A program made the position numbers and the translations under genes. From the NCBI GenBank assembly GCA_017958895.1, contig JAGDBT010000039.1:1-13783 (forward strand): DNA of 13,783 bases. Direction: 5' to 3'. Below are positions 7,460-13,783 of this stretch, in pieces (position 1 is the first letter of the stretch; every line of letters starts with the position of its first letter). The notes beneath the pieces were generated by a model that was not told the origin of the DNA, ran no database searches, and worked only from the letters and a program-made list of their open reading frames with translations. This stretch comes from Alphaproteobacteria bacterium. GTDB lineage: Bacteria > Pseudomonadota > Alphaproteobacteria > RF32 > CAG-239.

Positions 7460-7465
7460 TAGCGA

Positions 7466-7957
7466 TTAATTTTGTGTGGTTTTTATTTCCAGTTTTTTGA
7501 ATTTTTGTTTTTCTACCGGAGATTTCGGTATGGAAATACACAAAACACCGTGTTTATAATGAGCAACGGCATTGTCATAATCCAAATCCCACGGCAGAGG
7601 AATGGTACGTTTAAACGAACCGTAAGTTATTTCCGTAAAATAAGCATCTTTGTTTGCTGTTTCTACGCTGTTTTTCTTTTCTCCGCCGATAGAGAGATAA
7701 CCGTCGGAGGAAATTTGCAAATCCAAATCTTTTTCATCAATGCCCGGCAATTCGGCAGTAATGTTTACCGCGTCCTTGGTTTCGGCAATTTGCATGCGCG
7801 GTTCGAGCTCTCCTGATGAAAGATTTTCGGCGGTGGTTGCAGACGGTTCAACGCAATTCCAAAAATAATTCATTAAATTATTGAATTCACTCAAACGGTT
7901 GTGAGAAACATTTTCTGCCGCATGAGTTCGTCCGGCACCTGAAATTATGTTTTTCAT
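7466..7957 (-). CDS. Small heat-shock protein (Hsp20/alpha-crystallin family)
   Basis: ATP-independent holdase that binds unfolding proteins in the cytoplasm and passes them to Hsp70-type refolding machinery. Within 163 residues the alpha-crystallin domain spans about residues 52-150. It shows the conserved AELPGIDEKDLDL segment and the hallmark near AHYKHGVLCISIPK (family pattern A-x-x-x-x-GVL). A C-terminal LEI near residue 156 is the I-x-I-type anchor used for oligomer assembly. The N-terminal 50 residues are divergent, as usual for the family. The start is supported by GAGGTGG nine bases upstream. It lies nine bases after the 37-codon ORF, so the two form one transcript. I see no clear heat-shock sigma factor promoter. 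Confidence 0.95.
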   Translation of the reverse strand: MKNIISGAGRTHAAENVSHNRLSEFNNLMNYFWNCVEPSATTAENLSSGELEPRMQIAETKDAVNITAELPGIDEKDLDLQISSDGYLSIGGEKKNSVETANKDAYFTEITYGSFKRTIPLPWDLDYDNAVAHYKHGVLCISIPKSPVEKQKFKKLEIKTTQN

Positions 7958-7966
7958 TTTCCACCT

Positions 7967-8080
7967 CTATTTTGTGGTTTTAGCAGTACCGTGAGAGGTT
8001 TCTTTTTCGCTCGGTTTGCTTTCGCCGCAAACACCCGAAGAACCGCAACATTGTTGATTTTTATTTCTGTTTAATTTCAT
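7967..8080 (-). CDS. 37-residue Cys-rich miniprotein upstream of hsp20
   Basis: A short ORF beginning MKLNRNKNQQ and holding CCGSSGVCG at residues 11-19, then a hydrophilic Lys/Ser/Thr/Glu tail. AAGGAG lies at an ideal distance before the ATG, a better site than most genes here have. Its stop (TAG) overlaps the start of the hsp20 ribosome binding site, so the two are likely translated in a coupled way. Three Cys in a Gly/Ser-rich turn suggest metal or thiol chemistry, but I know no such family and propose no function. The alternative is a leader peptide that tunes hsp20 translation. Confidence 0.7.
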   Translation of the reverse strand: MKLNRNKNQQCCGSSGVCGESKPSEKETSHGTAKTTK

Positions 8081-8154
8081 TTTGATTTCTCCTTTTTTTG
8101 TTAAATTGCAAAAACTGTTGTTTTCACGTGGCTAGAGATAAAATCAAAAAAGAG

Positions 8155-8183
8155 AAAAAAAAGCTGTCTATTCGGTCAGATAG
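8155..8183 (-). terminator. Probable terminator after the FAD oxidoreductase
   Basis: On the minus strand CTATCT and AGACAG pair over five of six positions across an eight-base loop, followed by C and eight T. It lies nine bases past the stop of the oxidoreductase gene. The stem is imperfect, so efficiency is uncertain. Confidence 0.5.
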
Positions 8184-8191
8184 TGTGAATT

Positions 8192-9736
8192 TTATTTGCT
8201 TTCATGATATGATTTTTCGGTATTTACATTCCAAACAGCCGTTTTATCGGAAGTTTTTCCGGTCAGATAATCAACCAAAGCAAAGGCGGTGGCCATGGAA
8301 TGATCCATGTTGTTATAACGATGTTGCCCGTTGCGTCCTATACAAAAGAGATTGTCGAAAGAATTGATATAATTTATGATTTTATCAATGTCTTTGTAGG
8401 TGTCAAAATATGCCGGATAAGCTTTTTTGACTCGTTCAACATGAAAATCTTCAATTTCCGCGGAATTATTTATTATGCCCATTTTTTGCAATTCCGATGC
8501 GGCGTGTTCCAACCATTGTCTATCGGTCATTTGCCAATATTCATCGCCTTCGGAGCAGAAATATTCCAAACCTATCCATACCGATTCTTCGGGCTTTTTC
8601 ACCAAATAAGGCGACCAGTTGTTGAATATTTGAATTCGGCCTAGTTTAACGGAAGAATCTTGAACATAAATCCAACAATCGGGAATGAGATTATTTAGGG
8701 TTTTTATTTTGGTTTGATTTTTTAAGTTGATTTTTTTTAGCAATACCCCGACCGTAACGAAGTCACGATAAGGCAAACCTTGCGCAAGCTCTTTAATTTT
8801 ATCCGGAGCATCTGTTCCGGCTATAAGGTCTTTTATCGGCATGGATGAAATAACAATATCGGCCGGTAGGGTTATTTTTTTGCCGTCCTTTTCATAGATA
8901 ACTTCCGTTAAATGTTTTTGCTTGCTGTTAAAAGCGATTACTTTGGCATTTTTTATTATTTCGACACCGTTTTCTTTTATTTTTTCGGCGGCGGTTTCCC
9001 AAAGTTGTCCCGGTCCGTATTTCGGATAGGAGAACTCTTCAATGAGCGAAGTTTCAATATGTCTTTTTTTGCAAGGGAGTATTTTTTGGAATATATCTTT
9101 TATGATTGCCCATATCGATAAACCTTTAACTCTTTGTGCACCCCAATCAGCCGAAATATCGCGAGGATGACGTCCCCATAGTTTTTCGGTATAACCTTCA
9201 AAAAACATGGAATATAATTTTTTACCGAAGCGGTTTATGTAAAAATTTTCCAAGGAAGTTTCCGGCAACTTGCGTAACATACTTAATATATAACTTAAAG
9301 CTGCTTTTGCGGTGGTAAAAATTCCGAGATTGAACACCGTATTTAAACTGAGTTTAAGCGGATAATCGAAAAATTTGTGCTTATAAAAAATTCGCGAGAT
9401 TCTGCGTCTTTTTAACATAACAATATCTTGCTTTTCGGGATCAGGTCCTCCGCTGTTTAAGGCAAAATTGCGTTGAGTTTTGAGGTCATCAAAGGAAGGG
9501 GCGCCCTGTAAAGGCATTAAATCATTCCACCATTTTACCACTCTTTCATCTTTGGAAAAAAAGCGGTGTCCGCCGATATCCATGCGATTGCCGTTATGAT
9601 TGACGGTGCGGGAAATGCCCCCTATACAATCGTTTTCTTCCAGAACGGTTATTTGATAATTCTTTTTGTTTTTTATCAATTCATAAGCAGCAGTTAAGCC
9701 GGCCGGCCCCGCGCCGATGATGACTACTTTTTGCAT
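8192..9736 (-). CDS. FAD-dependent oxidoreductase, protoporphyrinogen oxidase / UDP-galactopyranose mutase-like
   Basis: A 514-residue flavoprotein. The N-terminal Rossmann dinucleotide fold has GAGPAG at residues 8-13 and an acidic ribose ligand in VLEEND (31-36). A GGHRFF motif at 55-60 packs near the flavin in this group. The C-terminal FAD-binding segment GRNGQHRYNNMDHSM lies at about 467-481. The middle carries LWGRHPRDIS, typical of members annotated as amine oxidase or COG1232-like proteins that often sit in cell-surface glycan loci. I cannot choose between a redox enzyme and a mutase-like, redox-neutral role; haem synthesis is less likely because no hem gene is near. GGGGGTG precedes the ATG. 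It stands alone, divergent from the zinc-ribbon gene. Confidence 0.85.
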   Translation of the reverse strand: MQKVVIIGAGPAGLTAAYELIKNKKNYQITVLEENDCIGGISRTVNHNGNRMDIGGHRFFSKDERVVKWWNDLMPLQGAPSFDDLKTQRNFALNSGGPDPEKQDIVMLKRRRISRIFYKHKFFDYPLKLSLNTVFNLGIFTTAKAALSYILSMLRKLPETSLENFYINRFGKKLYSMFFEGYTEKLWGRHPRDISADWGAQRVKGLSIWAIIKDIFQKILPCKKRHIETSLIEEFSYPKYGPGQLWETAAEKIKENGVEIIKNAKVIAFNSKQKHLTEVIYEKDGKKITLPADIVISSMPIKDLIAGTDAPDKIKELAQGLPYRDFVTVGVLLKKINLKNQTKIKTLNNLIPDCWIYVQDSSVKLGRIQIFNNWSPYLVKKPEESVWIGLEYFCSEGDEYWQMTDRQWLEHAASELQKMGIINNSAEIEDFHVERVKKAYPAYFDTYKDIDKIINYINSFDNLFCIGRNGQHRYNNMDHSMATAFALVDYLTGKTSDKTAVWNVNTEKSYHESK

Positions 9737-9800
9737 GAGACACCCCCGATTACAATTACCTTAAATTATCTTTAAATAAAAAACAACAATTAAATGTCGC

Positions 9801-9829
9801 TTGCTTTTTATAAAATATCGCATTAAATT
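9801..9829 (+). promoter_or_regulatory. Weak promoter candidate for the zinc-ribbon gene
   Basis: TTGCTT at 9801-9806, 17-base spacer, TAAATT at 9824-9829. Transcription would begin only about ten bases before the ATG, which is short but possible. Confidence 0.3.
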
Positions 9830-9846
9830 TTTGTTGTGAGGGAATG

Positions 9847-10245
9847 ATGAAGAAGTTTTTTTGTTTTTACTGTCAGAACTATGTTTCGCCGTTTAAGTTT
9901 TTTAAGTGGCGTTTCTGTCCGCATTGTAAACGTTTTATGCAAGATAACGGAGAAGGTTTTTATCGGGTTTGCGATAAATGCGGAGCAAATTTGCCTGCCG
10001 ATGCGACAAAGTGCTTAAAATGCGGATATCATTTCGGAAACACTGAAAATCAAATAAGCAAAATCGGAGTTAAAGGTCTTGCCGGATGGCAACAATGGCT
10101 GGTGAACGCTGTTTTTTTGTTCGTGAGTATAGTCTTAGGCGTTTTTGTTTTATATATATCTTTTTATGCTTTCGCATTCTTTGTTTTGGTAGGGTTGATT
10201 TGCTTTATTTTCGTGTTTCTGAGTTCGTTTTTTTATAACGAATAA
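9847..10245 (+). CDS. Double zinc-ribbon protein with two membrane helices
   Basis: The 132-residue protein has four CxxC pairs, at Cys 6/9, 24/27, 42/45 and 56/59. The first two pairs and the last two pairs would each bind one zinc. The second ribbon (CDKCGAN...CLKCGYHF) is the classic compact zinc-ribbon type. Two hydrophobic helices follow at about residues 84-104 and 107-128, so the ribbons would hang in the cytoplasm from a membrane hairpin. Two ATGs lie in tandem at 9844 and 9847. GAGGG at 9838-9842 is too close to the first, so I use the second. The function is unknown; similar proteins are usually left hypothetical. Confidence 0.85.
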   Translation: MKKFFCFYCQNYVSPFKFFKWRFCPHCKRFMQDNGEGFYRVCDKCGANLPADATKCLKCGYHFGNTENQISKIGVKGLAGWQQWLVNAVFLFVSIVLGVFVLYISFYAFAFFVLVGLICFIFVFLSSFFYNE

Positions 10246-10273
10246 ATACGCTGTATTTAAAATTACGGCAAGA

Positions 10274-10311
10274 AAAAACCCCGAACTTGAGGCTCGGAGT
10301 TTTTGTTTTTT
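10274..10311. terminator. Terminator between zinc-ribbon and lipoprotein genes
   Basis: AAAAACCCCGA pairs with TCGGAGTTTTT with one C-A mismatch around a nine-base loop. T-rich flanks lie on both strands, which suits the two converging genes. Confidence 0.75.
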
Positions 10312-10319
10312 ATAACCTG

Positions 10320-10628
10320 TTATTGAGCTGAACCGAAGTTTCTCAACTGGGTAATAATATTCTCGGCGGTAGATTGTGCCTCCGGACTGATACCCATAGA
10401 TTGAAGAGCCAATCTTTTAGTGCAGGTGGACACCATGTCTTGAGCCGTTGCTTTTAAGCCGTTAGTGAACAAAGTTCCGGCTTGCAGACGAGAATTACCT
10501 TCCGCCAATAAGCAACTGTGCATTCTGGCCGTGGTAGAATCTGTTGCGCCCTGAGAACCTGTTAAGGCTGATAAATCAGAGCAGGCAGATAAAACAAGTA
10601 ACATACTTGCCAAAGCTAATTTTTTCAT
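10320..10628 (-). CDS. Small lipoprotein, unknown function
   Basis: The 102-residue precursor opens with a lipoprotein signal peptide (MKKLALASMLLV) and lipobox LSAC at 13-16, so Cys16 would be lipidated. The residue after it is Ser, which in the classical sorting rule favours the outer membrane. The mature part is Ser/Thr/Ala/Gln-rich and likely helical, and holds two more Cys (39 and 69) that could form a disulfide in the periplasm. I do not recognise the family. AAGGAATG precedes the ATG at a good distance, and a strong promoter lies upstream. Confidence 0.88.
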   Translation of the reverse strand: MKKLALASMLLVLSACSDLSALTGSQGATDSTTARMHSCLLAEGNSRLQAGTLFTNGLKATAQDMVSTCTKRLALQSMGISPEAQSTAENIITQLRNFGSAQ

Positions 10629-10660
10629 GATTCATTCCTTTTTTTTGTTAAGACAAAAGT

Positions 10661-10688
10661 ATTGTAGTTTAACGCGTATAAATGTCAA
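10661..10688 (-). promoter_or_regulatory. Promoter of the small lipoprotein gene
   Basis: On the minus strand a perfect TTGACA (10683-10688), a 16-base spacer and TACAAT (10661-10666, five of six consensus bases). Transcription would start near 10654, about 25 bases before the ATG. It isolates the gene from the exchanger upstream, which ends at 10699. Confidence 0.75.
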
Positions 10689-10698
10689 TATTAAGAAA

Positions 10699-11652
10699 TT
10701 AAATATTCCACAAGCCGCTGACAATCAGATATTGACCGTAAATGTATAAAACATAAAAAGCCACCAACACGGAGCCTTCTTTGCGTGAAATATAGTAGTT
10801 ATAAGCCATAATCGGAAACAAAGAAGCGGTGGCGAGCAACATCATCCATAAATCAAAACGCAAAAATTGGGTGGCAATCGGCACATCGGTAATGGCGGAA
10901 GTTACACCCATAATACAGAGAATATTCCAAATATTTGAGCCGATAACATTACCCAGTGCAATATCGTTTTGTCGGCGATAAGCGGCAACGCAACTGGTGG
11001 CAAGTTCCGGCATGGAAGTGCCGACGGCAATAACCGTTGCGCCGATAACGGCTTCGGATATGCCGAATATTTTTGCCAAAGACACAGCACCTTTTACTAA
11101 AAACTCGGCGCCGTAGGTTATGGCAAACAAACCGGCAAAAGTAATCAAAATGACATATAGCCAACTCTTTTTGCTTAAGGCGGAAAATTCTTCCTGCTGC
11201 GGATTTTTTTTCGCCTGAAGGTAGTTGAAATACATAAAGGCAATCAGCATGGTCAAGAGGATTATCCCGTTATAAAAATATAGAGTTTTTTGCAAACAAA
11301 AGGCTATAAAAATCAAAGTAATTATGCTCAAAATCGTAAAATCACGATAAAAGGCTTTTTTCTCGCCGCTGATCGGATATATTACGGCAGATAAGCCCAA
11401 TACCAAAAAAATGTTTGCAATATTCGAGCCGATAACGTTGCCTACGGAGATGCCGGCATTGTTTTGTAAGGCAGCTTTAACGCTGACCAACAATTCCGGT
11501 AAAGATGTTCCTAAGGCCACAATGGTTAAACCGATAATCAGGGAGGGAATATGTAATTTTTCAGCCAAGGCGACTGCGCCGCGTACCAAAAATTCGGCAC
11601 CGCCTATCAATAAAATAAAACCGCTTAACAAAGCAACTAAGGCTGTGAACAT
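10699..11652 (-). CDS. yrbG: Na+/Ca2+ exchanger family protein (YrbG-like)
   Basis: Inner-membrane cation antiporter of the CaCA superfamily, thought to exchange Ca2+ for Na+ or H+. The 317-residue length fits the family (about 325). Both inverted alpha-repeats are intact: GLTIVALGTSLPEL (41-54) with GNVIGSNIAN (71-80), and GATVIAVGTSMPEL (204-217) with GNVIGSNIWN (234-243). The acidic residues in the two PEL motifs are the expected ion ligands. The two halves are joined by a short hydrophilic loop near residues 146-163. AAGGAG lies ten bases upstream of the ATG. In E. coli, yrbG heads the lipopolysaccharide transport and Kdo genes; none of those are here. The ion specificity is not readable from the sequence. 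Confidence 0.93.
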   Translation of the reverse strand: MFTALVALLSGFILLIGGAEFLVRGAVALAEKLHIPSLIIGLTIVALGTSLPELLVSVKAALQNNAGISVGNVIGSNIANIFLVLGLSAVIYPISGEKKAFYRDFTILSIITLIFIAFCLQKTLYFYNGIILLTMLIAFMYFNYLQAKKNPQQEEFSALSKKSWLYVILITFAGLFAITYGAEFLVKGAVSLAKIFGISEAVIGATVIAVGTSMPELATSCVAAYRRQNDIALGNVIGSNIWNILCIMGVTSAITDVPIATQFLRFDLWMMLLATASLFPIMAYNYYISRKEGSVLVAFYVLYIYGQYLIVSGLWNI

Positions 11653-11717
11653 AGTATTTAAACTCCTTATTATTATCTCTTTATCAGAAATAAGTTTAAA
11701 TAATGCTAATTTAAAGA

Positions 11718-11755
11718 GAAAACCCGTCGAAGGATTTTTCCTTGAGCGGGTTTTC
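11718..11755. terminator. Terminator after the 73-residue ORF
   Basis: Stem GAAAACCCG/CGGGTTTTC (nine pairs) encloses an inner AAGGA-TTTT-TCCTT hairpin. On the minus strand it lies just past the stop at 11761 and is followed by a T-rich tract (TTTTCTCTTTAAATT overlapping the stem). The plus strand also has a T run after it, but there is no gene to terminate there. Confidence 0.8.
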
Positions 11756-11760
11756 TTTTT

Positions 11761-11982
11761 TCATAGATTTTCGACCTCACGAATGAGCTCGTCCATATCC
11801 GATAACTCTTCTTGCGTTCCGTTGTACTTGAGCCAGTTTCCGCGGCGATAATTCTGCATGTCGTTAAGCAAGAGTTGTTTTTTCTCTGCGTCAGGAGCTT
11901 GTTTAAGGGCCTGAACTGCGGCGGCAAACAGCCATAACTGATAAGCTGTTTGGCCGGGTTTTAAAAATTTTTTAGGTTCCAT
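11761..11982 (-). CDS. Short soluble protein, unknown function (73 residues)
   Basis: From the ATG at 11982 the product is 73 residues, starting MEPKKFLKPGQTAYQLW and ending in an acidic tail (DMDELIREVENL). The middle looks helical (WLFAAAVQALKQ, then EKKQLLLNDM). There is no signal peptide or membrane helix, so it should be cytoplasmic. A longer frame opens at 12132, but its extra 50 codons run straight through the promoter at 12007-12035 and look unlike protein, so I reject that start. There is no Shine-Dalgarno sequence; with a leader of about 18 bases this may be near-leaderless initiation. I recognise no family. Confidence 0.7.
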   Translation of the reverse strand: MEPKKFLKPGQTAYQLWLFAAAVQALKQAPDAEKKQLLLNDMQNYRRGNWLKYNGTQEELSDMDELIREVENL

Positions 11983-12006
11983 AATTATAAAACGTTTTAC
12001 AAAGAA

Positions 12007-12035
12007 AGAATAATGCTTAGAAAATTTTTTGTCAA
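12007..12035 (-). promoter_or_regulatory. Promoter of the 73-residue ORF
   Basis: On the minus strand TTGACA (12030-12035), exactly 17 bases, then TATTCT (12007-12012). Transcription near 12000 gives a leader of about 18 bases to the ATG at 11982, which fixes that start. Confidence 0.7.
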
Positions 12036-12082
12036 TAAAAATTTCTTTTCGGAATAGATAGAGTGTAACCTGAAAAAACGGT

Positions 12083-12110
12083 TTTACTTTTTCGGATGTT
12101 TGAGTAAAAT
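12083..12110 (+). promoter_or_regulatory. Promoter candidate for the small ORF and ygjV-like gene
   Basis: TTTACT at 12083-12088, 16-base spacer, TAAAAT at 12105-12110. The predicted start near 12117 falls just before AGAGG (12122-12126) and the ATG at 12133. Confidence 0.5.
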
Positions 12111-12132
12111 GGGAAAAAATAAGAGGTCGCAA

Positions 12133-12296
12133 ATGATTTGGTGGGGCTATTTTTTTACGGCGGTTTAAATTGTTTTTTGTTTTTGGGATATCAAATCAGT
12201 ATAAAAAATTGGGCGGGATTGTTGGAAATTTTGGTTATCATCAGTAATTTTGCCTCGTTTCTGAAATACAAAAAGAAAAGCAAACTTGAGGAATAA
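12133..12296 (+). pseudogene. Small membrane ORF with a frame break at a T7 run
   Basis: AGAGG six bases upstream supports the ATG at 12133, but that frame reads MIWWGYFF and stops after 11 codons. The frame one base back stays open to the stop at 12294. It encodes a convincing small membrane protein: hydrophobic YGGLNCFLFLGY, a second hydrophobic stretch GLLEILVIISNFASFL, then a basic tail KYKKKSK. The switch point is TAT TTT TTT, a U-UUU-UUU heptamer fit for -1 slippage, which would give 54 residues. Alternatives are a one-base deletion (a pseudogene), a sequencing error, or a start at TTG 12138 or GTG 12141 in the long frame. The tail resembles the end of the YgjV-like protein that follows, so it may be a truncated paralogue. 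Confidence 0.5.
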
Positions 12297-12305
12297 AATA
12301 AGGTT

Positions 12306-12809
12306 ATGTCGGGTTCTTTGATTTTGGGAAATCTTTTTTCATTGGCGGCCTCGCTGTGTACGGGAATGTCGGTTATCAAAAAAAGCAAAACGGACTTTAT
12401 GTATTGGCAGGTCGGCAATACCCTATTTGCGATTTTGACTAATCTGGCCTTGTTTTCATTTACGGGAATGACCACAAATTCCGTATCTTTGGTCAGGAAT
12501 ATTTTTGCCTATAAAAATAAATTAACGGTGCGCCTTACTTTTGTTTTGCTGGTTATCAGCGTGGGGCTGGGGTTGTGGTTGAATAATCGCGGTATTATCG
12601 GTCTTTTGCCGGTTTTTTCATCGGCTTGTTATACAATTTGTGTTTATATTACCAAAAATGAACAGCAACTTCGTTATGCCTTAATCGGTGATTTGACTCT
12701 GTGGTCGATTTATTATTTGTACATACAAGCCTATCCGTCGGTTATTACCTATACGATATTAAACATTTGGACAGCCGTGCAAATTGTTAAATATTATAAA
12801 AAAGTTTAG
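12306..12809 (+). CDS. YgjV-family inner-membrane protein
   Basis: The 167-residue polytopic membrane protein has about six hydrophobic segments with short loops. It shows the layout of the YgjV family (Imp-YgjV): an N-terminal helix pair, a basic NIFAYKNKLTVR turn near residues 64-75, a GLLPVFSSACYTICVY segment near 98-113, and a C-terminal NIWTAVQIVKYYKK. The role of the family is not established; the fold is thought to be PQ-loop/SWEET-like, so small-solute transport is an inference. It starts nine bases after the previous stop. TAAGG lies only two bases from the ATG, so initiation probably depends on coupling to the upstream ORF. Confidence 0.8.
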   Translation: MSGSLILGNLFSLAASLCTGMSVIKKSKTDFMYWQVGNTLFAILTNLALFSFTGMTTNSVSLVRNIFAYKNKLTVRLTFVLLVISVGLGLWLNNRGIIGLLPVFSSACYTICVYITKNEQQLRYALIGDLTLWSIYYLYIQAYPSVITYTILNIWTAVQIVKYYKKV

Positions 12810-12825
12810 CGGATTGTTTAATCTT

Positions 12826-13783
12826 TTATTTTCGATGCTTGAAGATAAAGCAAACAACCAAAATTAAGCCGGTTGCTACGCCGCATATTGTTGAAACATT
12901 GAGAGGCAATCGGAAACCTATTTTATCAAACATGATATAAGTTGTGCAAACCGCAGTCATAAAACCGGCCGGCAACAGAGTGAGCCAAAACCACTTTTTT
13001 TCACGATAAAGGTAAAAAGTTGCCATCCATAAAGTTATAGTGGCTAATAATTGATTTGCCCAACCGAAATAAGTCCAAATGGTGGTTAAATCAAAAAAGC
13101 TCATGGCAATTCCGCCGGAAAGCACGCAAGCGCTGATGATTAAACGTTTTTTGAGGGTTTTATCTTCCTTGCGCCAATAATCGGCTATGGCCAACCGTGC
13201 CGAACGAAAAGCCGTATCACCGGACGTAATGGAAAGTATGACCACCGACATAATTGCTAAAGCACCGCCGATACCGCCTAAATAACCGTTTGCAACACCG
13301 GTTACCACTCCGCCCGGACCGGCATTTTGAATAACAGAGCTTAAACCGTCGCTGCCGCGATAAAAAGCAATACCGAGGGTTGCCCAAATCAGCGCTACAA
13401 CTCCCTCGGTTATCATCGCTCCGTAAAAAATCGGTCTTCCGTATTTTTCATTAGCCAGACAACGAGCCATCAATGGTGATTGCGTGGCATGAAAACCGCT
13501 GATGGCACCGCAAGCGATGGTGACAAACATCAACGGGAAAATCGGCAGGTTTTTCGGATGCAGATTGGCAAAAGTCAGTTGCGGATAAAAATCTTGTCCG
13601 CGAGTGAACAGCACACCGACCATGGCAACGGAAACACCGATTAACAGCAAAGCAAATAAAGGATAAAATCTGCCGATTATCTTATCTATAGGAAACAGTG
13701 TTGCGGCAACAAAATATGCCAATATCACAAGATATGCACCAAACACAAGCGGATTTGTTATAGAAAATTCCTTTACACCAAAA
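12826..13783 (-). CDS. cstA: CstA-family carbon-starvation transporter, C-terminal part
   Basis: Inner-membrane permease that takes up peptides or pyruvate, usually when preferred carbon runs out. The visible 318 residues are the C-terminal part. The frame stays open to the window edge, upstream of the GTG at 13746, so the real start lies outside. The signature SGFHATQSPLMARCLANE near the first third is nearly invariant in CstA. It is followed by the GR-x-x-FYGAMITEG segment and at least five further membrane helices, then a short basic tail (FKHRK). The stop lies 16 bases from the convergent YgjV-like gene, with no room for a terminator hairpin, so transcripts from the two genes probably overlap. 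Confidence 0.93.
   Translation of the reverse strand, partial: FGVKEFSITNPLVFGAYLVILAYFVAATLFPIDKIIGRFYPLFALLLIGVSVAMVGVLFTRGQDFYPQLTFANLHPKNLPIFPLMFVTIACGAISGFHATQSPLMARCLANEKYGRPIFYGAMITEGVVALIWATLGIAFYRGSDGLSSVIQNAGPGGVVTGVANGYLGGIGGALAIMSVVILSITSGDTAFRSARLAIADYWRKEDKTLKKRLIISACVLSGGIAMSFFDLTTIWTYFGWANQLLATITLWMATFYLYREKKWFWLTLLPAGFMTAVCTTYIMFDKIGFRLPLNVSTICGVATGLILVVCFIFKHRK

Noticed and set aside
11761..12132. Longer 123-residue version of the 73-residue ORF
   Set aside because: A strong TTGACA-N17-TATTCT promoter sits inside the added part, so it cannot be translated from that promoter's transcript.
12191..12475. Minus-strand 94-codon ORF opposite the ygjV-like gene
   Set aside because: Antisense shadow of the plus-strand genes, with no ribosome binding site and no protein-like pattern.

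Overview
The window looks like the chromosome of an AT-rich Gram-negative bacterium. Outer-membrane biology is explicit: a classical autotransporter with a C-terminal barrel ending in Phe, and a lipobox lipoprotein. Several genes have sigma70-like TTGACA promoters and GNRA-loop or long-stem terminators. The mix of TrpRS, CstA, YrbG-type antiporter, Hsp20 and PQ-loop-like membrane proteins would fit an uncultured host-associated proteobacterium, possibly alphaproteobacterial. That placement is an inference from general feel, not from a marker gene.

Layout. (1) 1-340: a complete tRNA-Leu(UAA) with encoded CCA and a tight terminator. It is followed by a GC-rich segment of about 150 bp that starts with an inverted partial copy of the tRNA 3' end and closes with a perfect 40-bp direct copy of the tRNA tail plus terminator. 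(2) 340-860: a promoter, a 90-residue membrane protein and a large bidirectional terminator. (3) 869-7362, minus strand: trpS on its own promoter; upstream of it a two-gene unit made of a 1610-residue autotransporter and a 179-residue tail-anchored protein. (4) 7434-8183, minus strand: a small heat-shock protein preceded by a previously untracked 37-codon Cys-rich ORF with a strong ribosome binding site. (5) 8192-9736, minus: a FAD-dependent oxidoreductase of the protoporphyrinogen oxidase/UDP-galactopyranose mutase-like group. (6) 9847-10245, plus: a double zinc-ribbon membrane protein, convergent with a small lipoprotein (10320-10628, minus). (7) 10699-11652, minus: a YrbG-type Na+/Ca2+ exchanger. 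(8) 11761-12035: a 73-residue orphan with a clear promoter. (9) 12083-12809, plus: a small membrane ORF with a frame break at a T7 run, directly followed by a YgjV-family membrane protein. (10) 12826-13783, minus: the C-terminal part of a CstA-type peptide/pyruvate transporter that runs off the window.

Most genes are single housekeeping or envelope units. The parts most worth attention are the autotransporter with an N-terminal ankyrin module and a Gly-rich hydrophobic segment, its tail-anchored partner gene, the Cys-rich miniprotein coupled to Hsp20, the frame-broken small ORF before ygjV, and the rearranged tRNA-Leu 3' flank. No CRISPR array, insertion sequence, phage gene, integrase or rRNA was seen.
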